From JAMCRM01 sp041685075 (lineage in GTDB: Bacteria > Acidobacteriota > Terriglobia > Bryobacterales > Bryobacteraceae), in NCBI GenBank assembly GCA_041685075.1, contig JAWLGN010000187.1, positions 1 to 10,961 of the forward strand: a stretch of 10,961 nucleotides of DNA. The letters run 5' to 3'. Made by a program: the position numbers and the translations under genes. This document shows, piece after piece, positions 7,232 through 10,961 of this stretch. Below the pieces are notes generated by a model. The model was not told the origin of the DNA, made no database searches, and was given only the letters and a program-made list of their open reading frames with translations. The stretch's first letter is position 1. Each line of letters starts with the position of its first letter.

Positions 7232-9209
7232 ACAGGTGGGTGCGGAACTCCTCGTAGCGGTAGAAGGGCTGGCCGAAGCCATACCAGCGCCACTCCGAGA
7301 TGATCGCCAGCTTCGGGTGCACCGGCAGTGCGATCCGCCCCACAGGCTGCCAGAAGCGCGTCGGACGGCTGCCCGAGGAGCGAAACAGCGAGCCGCCGAA
7401 CGCCACCCGTGGGTTCAACCCCGGCCGGATCTGGGCCGGTACAGCCAGCTCCGCCAGCGCATAGGCCGTGTGCGCGTTATCCCGGTAGAAAGAACTCTCC
7501 GGCTGCAGATCCTGAGGGGCCAGGTAGAAGATATCGGACCGCAGCGTCGAGCGGGTGTACTCGGCCAGCACGCTGTACTTCTGGCCGCCTCCGGGAGTCC
7601 AGAAGACCGAGAGCGAGTTGTTGCGGCTGAGCAGGCTGTAGTTGATGCCCGGGGTGGGGTTGTCGTTGTTCAGGTAGGTGAAGTTGGCCTGGAAGCCCAG
7701 CGAGGGGAAGGCCTGGTAGCGCGCCCGCGCGCGCATCCACTGGTAGTCGTGCAGGCTGGTGCGGAAGTAGCTGCGGTCGGCTGCCGCGCCCTGGAACTCG
7801 AAGTTGGCGGAAACCTTGCCGCCGGCGCGGAAGTTGAGCCCCGCGATCCCCACCTGGCGGCGCAGCTCGCCACGCTGGGCGGGGGTGAGGCTCGAAGGCG
7901 GCACCAGCGCGTCGCCCCAGACGTAGCGATAGCCGCCGCGCAGGGTGAGATAGCGCGTCAGATCGTAGAACGCGTCGATCTGGTTTTGGTTGTAGTTGGT
8001 CACCAGCCGCTGCGCCTCCACTACGTCCGGCAGCACCACGCTCGAGCCGTTCGGGAAAAGCTGCTGGGCCAGAATGCCCGTGCTGGAGGTGTGGAGCCGG
8101 TCCGTCATCCAGCTCTGGAGAATACGCAGCCGGGCGAAGGGCCGGGCTTCGAATCCCGCCGAGCCTCCGGTGCGCGGCATGCGCGAGACACCGGAGAAGA
8201 TGTCCTCCTGGGCGGTGAAGAACAGCAGCGGGGCGAGCTGCGCGAACTGCCCGGTGTTGTGCTGGGTGAAGTTCACGTCGTTCTCCGAGAAGCTGTAGAG
8301 GAACTGCCCGAAGAGGTTGAGCCAGGCGAAGGGGCTGGCCGTCAAGAGGCCCTTGCTGTAGATGCTGTCGCCCCGCACCCCGTAGGCCTGCAACAGGTCG
8401 GTGAGGAACAGCTCCCGGCCGATTAAGGGGGTGCGGCGGTTGCCGGTGTTGAACGTGCTGGTGAATACCTGCTGGTCGTCCTTCAGCGTCGTGCCGCCCT
8501 GCTCCAGCGTGATGTGCCAGCGGTTCAGCTCCAGGCGGACGCCGCCGCGGTAGTTGTCCAGGTGGTCGCGGATGCGGTTGCTAACGGGGTACTCGTTGCC
8601 GCTCGAGACGAAGGTGGTGATGCCGGTGCCGAAGTTGGAGTTCCGCGAATAGGCCAGGAAGGGGATGATGCGCTTGCCGGGCCGCAGGTCGAGCTGGATG
8701 TCGCTCACGCGACGGTGGATGTCATAGGAACGCTGGTTCAGCAGCACGCCCTGGTCGCGGAAGGGGTTGGCGAAGGAGGGCAGGAAGTTGAAGTAGATGA
8801 TGTTGCGGTAGGTAGCGCTGAGGTCGTAGAGGCCCTGTTTGCGGGCGCCGATCTGGAGGGTGTTGTAGGGATCGCCGCCCCAGTTGTTGGCGCGCACGTC
8901 GACGCGGTCGAACAGCCGGCGGTGGGGATCCTGAAGGAAGACTTCCCCGGCAAACAGGCGCAGGCCGCCGCGCAGATTGACCACGCTCCGGTAGGTGTCG
9001 ATGTCGCCGCCGGTAAAGTCGCGCCAGCGGTTGCCAATGTCCAGTGTGCCGGAGAAGAAGGGTTCGGCGGCCGGCGCGGCATCCGGGGCCGGCTGGTCCT
9101 GGGGGGCCGCCGGGGCGGCTTCCTGGGTCTGCTCCGGCGCGGCGGGCGGCTTGGCCGTTTCCTGAGCGGCCAGCGGAAGGGTCAGGAACAGGAGGACGAG
9201 AGTTCTCAT
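7203..9209 (-). CDS. MtrB/PioB-type outer-membrane barrel of a porin-cytochrome complex
   Basis: 668-residue outer-membrane beta-barrel that should sheathe the decaheme cytochrome encoded just upstream and let it pass electrons through the outer membrane. A signal peptide covers about residues 1-15 (MRTLVLLFLTLPLAAQ). An Ala/Pro/Gln linker follows to about 50, and then amphipathic strands fill the rest. The first part (FSGTLDIGNRWRDFTGGDIDTYRS, then LRLFAGEVFLQDP and NLPDPF-like turns) resembles the decaheme-associated MtrB/PioB family, and the length is close to Shewanella MtrB. The CXXC near the N-terminus of Shewanella MtrB is absent. The protein ends in LRITR rather than a terminal aromatic. 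The ATG at 9209 overlaps the cytochrome TGA as ATGA, so translation is coupled; no separate Shine-Dalgarno is seen. An in-frame extension to 9497 runs through the cytochrome gene and is not real. Context makes the assignment strong. Confidence 0.88.
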   Translation of the reverse strand: MRTLVLLFLTLPLAAQETAKPPAAPEQTQEAAPAAPQDQPAPDAAPAAEPFFSGTLDIGNRWRDFTGGDIDTYRSVVNLRGGLRLFAGEVFLQDPHRRLFDRVDVRANNWGGDPYNTLQIGARKQGLYDLSATYRNIIYFNFLPSFANPFRDQGVLLNQRSYDIHRRVSDIQLDLRPGKRIIPFLAYSRNSNFGTGITTFVSSGNEYPVSNRIRDHLDNYRGGVRLELNRWHITLEQGGTTLKDDQQVFTSTFNTGNRRTPLIGRELFLTDLLQAYGVRGDSIYSKGLLTASPFAWLNLFGQFLYSFSENDVNFTQHNTGQFAQLAPLLFFTAQEDIFSGVSRMPRTGGSAGFEARPFARLRILQSWMTDRLHTSSTGILAQQLFPNGSSVVLPDVVEAQRLVTNYNQNQIDAFYDLTRYLTLRGGYRYVWGDALVPPSSLTPAQRGELRRQVGIAGLNFRAGGKVSANFEFQGAAADRSYFRTSLHDYQWMRARARYQAFPSLGFQANFTYLNNDNPTPGINYSLLSRNNSLSVFWTPGGGQKYSVLAEYTRSTLRSDIFYLAPQDLQPESSFYRDNAHTAYALAELAVPAQIRPGLNPRVAFGGSLFRSSGSRPTRFWQPVGRIALPVHPKLAIISEWRWYGFGQPFYRYEEFRTHLFTAGLRITR

Positions 9210-10231
9210 CGCAGGAAATTCCGGTCCACGTGGGAGCCGTGGATCTTCTGGTGGCAGATGGTGCAGTTGCGGAAACGCGGATCGCGCAGGTCGTGAAAGG
9301 CCGGCGGCACGACGCCCAACGCCGGCGGATTCGGCACCGGCAGGTTGGCATGGCACTCCAGGCACAGGTTGAGGACCTCGTGCCGCACGATCATGCGCGG
9401 GTTGGCCGAACCGTGCACCTCGTGGCAGACGCGGCAGCCCTCCAGGCGCACAGGTGGATGCTCGAAGGTGAAGGGGCCGCGCTTCTCGGCATGGCACTGA
9501 ACGCAGGCCTTATGGTTGCCCTGCACCGCGCGCACGGAGCGGGGGAAGAACGCGCCGTGCGGATCGTGACAGTCCGTGCAGGACATGGCGCCCTCCGGCA
9601 GAGGGTGGCGGTGGGGACGCTGGAACTCCGCCCATATGGCCTGGTGACAGGCGGCGCACTGCGCGTTCACCGCGGTAGTGGTGCGGGGCACCAGGCCCTG
9701 CGGCCCGTGCTTATGGATGGCGTGGCACTGCACGCACCCGACGTTATTGCGCGCATGGCTGTTGAGAGGACGGTTGACCTGGTTCGGCTGGTTGAGATGG
9801 CACTTCAGGCAGTTCTTATCCGCCTCGGCGGGGCGCAGCTTGGCCGGATTGAGGATCAGGGCGGGGTCGCCCGATTCGGCGTGCAGGCTGCCCGGCCCAT
9901 GGCAGGATTCGCAGGCCTGGCCCTCCCAGCCGCGGCGCTTATCGGTTTCCACGATGGCGTGGGGGTTCTTCTGAAAGGCGTTGAAGACCTCTTCGTGGCA
10001 GAGCTGGCAGGTATCGGAGCCGACGTATTCGGCCTTCGCGGGCGCCTGCGGGGCGGCTTCGGCGGGCTTCGCTTCCTCCGCCGGCGCCGGGGCGGCCTCC
10101 GGCTGCTGCCCCGCGGCCCGGGTGCCGTTGATCGTGATGGAAGCCGCCGCGGCCACGACGAGCGCAACGGCAAGCGCCGCCCTCAGGCGGCGCTTGGAAA
10201 TAGGGCTGGAATGCAACGGCAACATGAGCAT
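9206..10231 (-). CDS. DmsE/MtrA-family decaheme c-type cytochrome
   Basis: 341-residue periplasmic cytochrome with exactly ten CXXCH haem-binding motifs, starting at residues 75, 107, 141, 166, 192, 218, 243, 266, 290 and 323. A positively charged start and a hydrophobic stretch (about 18-33, ALAVALVVAAAASITI) form a signal peptide or anchor. An Ala/Pro/Glu linker (about 42-67) precedes the first haem. The length, haem count and spacing fit the DmsE/MtrA family, which threads the MtrB-type barrel and carries electrons from periplasm to cell surface. Motif pairs such as CHGPGSLH and CHDPHG are typical of the family. The ATG at 10231 is chosen; the ATG at 10225 is an equally possible start two codons later. 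The upstream OmcA/MtrC-like gene is 36 bp away and the downstream barrel gene overlaps by four bases, so all three form one operon. Confidence 0.95.
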   Translation of the reverse strand: MLMLPLHSSPISKRRLRAALAVALVVAAAASITINGTRAAGQQPEAAPAPAEEAKPAEAAPQAPAKAEYVGSDTCQLCHEEVFNAFQKNPHAIVETDKRRGWEGQACESCHGPGSLHAESGDPALILNPAKLRPAEADKNCLKCHLNQPNQVNRPLNSHARNNVGCVQCHAIHKHGPQGLVPRTTTAVNAQCAACHQAIWAEFQRPHRHPLPEGAMSCTDCHDPHGAFFPRSVRAVQGNHKACVQCHAEKRGPFTFEHPPVRLEGCRVCHEVHGSANPRMIVRHEVLNLCLECHANLPVPNPPALGVVPPAFHDLRDPRFRNCTICHQKIHGSHVDRNFLR

Positions 10232-10267
10232 AAGAGCGCAGCTTCAGGGGGGATGCCTACCAGTCTA

Positions 10268-10961
10268 CTACCTGGCGTGCACCCGATTCACCGAGAACTG
10301 CGAGTTCCCGCCGTGGCAGACATCGCAGCTTTCGCCGAGCTGTTCGCTGGTGTTGAGCAGCGCGTGCGATGCCGCCGCCGTGCTGACGTGGCAGGCGGTG
10401 CAGGCCGCGGTGGTCTTGCCAGCCGGGTTGATGAGTCCCTGGGGATCGGTGACCTTGTGCAGACCCGCCTGCACAGGCAACTGCTCGGAGCCGTTCACGT
10501 GGCACATGCTGCAGTTGCGCAACTCGCCGACCGAGCCGCTGGGCCCCTGGGCCGGATAGCGCACGTGGGTGAAATCGTAGTCCCGGCCGCCGTGGCCGAT
10601 GACCGTGTAGGTGCGGTCGTATTCGCGCAGCCGCTCGCCCGCGTGGATCTTGTGGATCATGACCGCCATGTCCACCGATTGCGGCGGCAGGGCCCGCTCG
10701 GAGTCCTTCACAGCGTTGGCGCGGGCGCCCGCGTCGGTCATGCCGGGGTTATGGCACAGCACGCACTGCTCCACCTGGTTGCGATTTGCGCCATGCAGCG
10801 ACAAAAAGCCGTGACAGTTGTTGCATTTTTGCGTATCCACCACGGCACGGCGCGCCATCACAGGGGTGCCGTCCACCGAAAAGTGGAAGACCTTGTTGAT
10901 GCCTCCGAACTGGGCGGCGGTCTCCTTCCGGGTGCCCGGCAGGAGAGTGAAGCCGCGGCGC
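10268..10961 (-). CDS. OmcA/MtrC-family outer-surface multihaem cytochrome, N-terminus off the window
   Basis: The last 230 residues of an extracellular c-type cytochrome are visible; the gene continues past 10961. Five CXXCH motifs are present: CNNCH (46-50 of the fragment), CVLCH, CSMCH, CTACH and CDVCH. Flanking sequences are characteristic of OmcA/MtrC proteins: ARRAVVDTQKCNNCHGFLSLHG, and SVDMAVMIHKIHAGERL followed by DFTHVRYPAQGP. Five haems fit the C-terminal pentahaem domain of these decahaem proteins. The other haems and the expected lipobox would lie beyond the edge. In the Mtr pathway this protein sits on the cell surface, docked on the barrel-cytochrome pair, and passes electrons to metals, flavins or other acceptors. 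It is first in the operon, before the DmsE/MtrA and MtrB-like genes, which is the mtrC-mtrA-mtrB order. Confidence 0.93.
   Translation of the reverse strand, partial: RRGFTLLPGTRKETAAQFGGINKVFHFSVDGTPVMARRAVVDTQKCNNCHGFLSLHGANRNQVEQCVLCHNPGMTDAGARANAVKDSERALPPQSVDMAVMIHKIHAGERLREYDRTYTVIGHGGRDYDFTHVRYPAQGPSGSVGELRNCSMCHVNGSEQLPVQAGLHKVTDPQGLINPAGKTTAACTACHVSTAAASHALLNTSEQLGESCDVCHGGNSQFSVNRVHAR

Noticed and set aside
9210..9497. N-terminal extension of the barrel protein
   Set aside because: It is another frame of the decaheme cytochrome gene. The ATG at 9209 begins a proper signal peptide and overlaps the upstream stop as ATGA.

Overview
The window is GC-rich, densely packed bacterial chromosome. 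Codon use, Ala/Pro-rich periplasmic linkers and the gene mix (a TrpE-TrpG fusion, a Crp/Fnr regulator, an MtrCAB-type cytochrome cluster) suggest a soil or sediment bacterium. My guess is an Acidobacteriota member (Solibacter/Bryobacter-like), but no marker gene here proves this. I see no rRNA, tRNA, CRISPR array, insertion sequence or integrase.

Layout, left to right. Positions 1-1022 (minus) hold the N-terminal 340 residues of a membrane-anchored PAS histidine kinase whose C-terminus lies off the left edge. Positions 1121-1585 (minus) encode a small Hsp20-type chaperone. Upstream of it are a near-consensus sigma70 promoter, a perfect 10-bp inverted repeat and a strong ribosome binding site. 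Positions 1736-3883 (minus) encode a fused anthranilate synthase (TrpE+TrpG). Divergent from it, 3983-4519 (plus) encodes a small exported protein of unknown function. Positions 4536-5048 (minus) encode a four-helix DUF1772-like membrane protein, 42 bp downstream of a Crp/Fnr-family regulator at 5091-5765 (minus). Divergent from the regulator is a two-gene plus-strand unit: a small coiled-coil protein with a C-terminal membrane anchor (5905-6195), overlapped by a protein with a PD-(D/E)XK-nuclease-like motif and hydrophobic C-terminal segments (6174-7181).

Positions 7203-10961 (minus) hold an operon in the same order as mtrC-mtrA-mtrB. It comprises the C-terminal pentaheme part of an OmcA/MtrC-type outer-surface cytochrome, a DmsE/MtrA-type periplasmic decaheme cytochrome with exactly ten CXXCH motifs, and an MtrB/PioB-type outer-membrane barrel whose ATG overlaps the cytochrome stop (ATGA). 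Together they should form a porin-cytochrome conduit moving electrons across the outer membrane, for example to or from metals or other extracellular partners.

The best candidate for something undescribed is the 5905-7181 module: a tail-anchored coiled-coil protein coupled to a putative membrane-associated nuclease-fold protein that I cannot assign to a known family. The hsp20 leader (1586-1677) is the most interesting regulatory stretch. All gene-free stretches are shorter than 300 bases.
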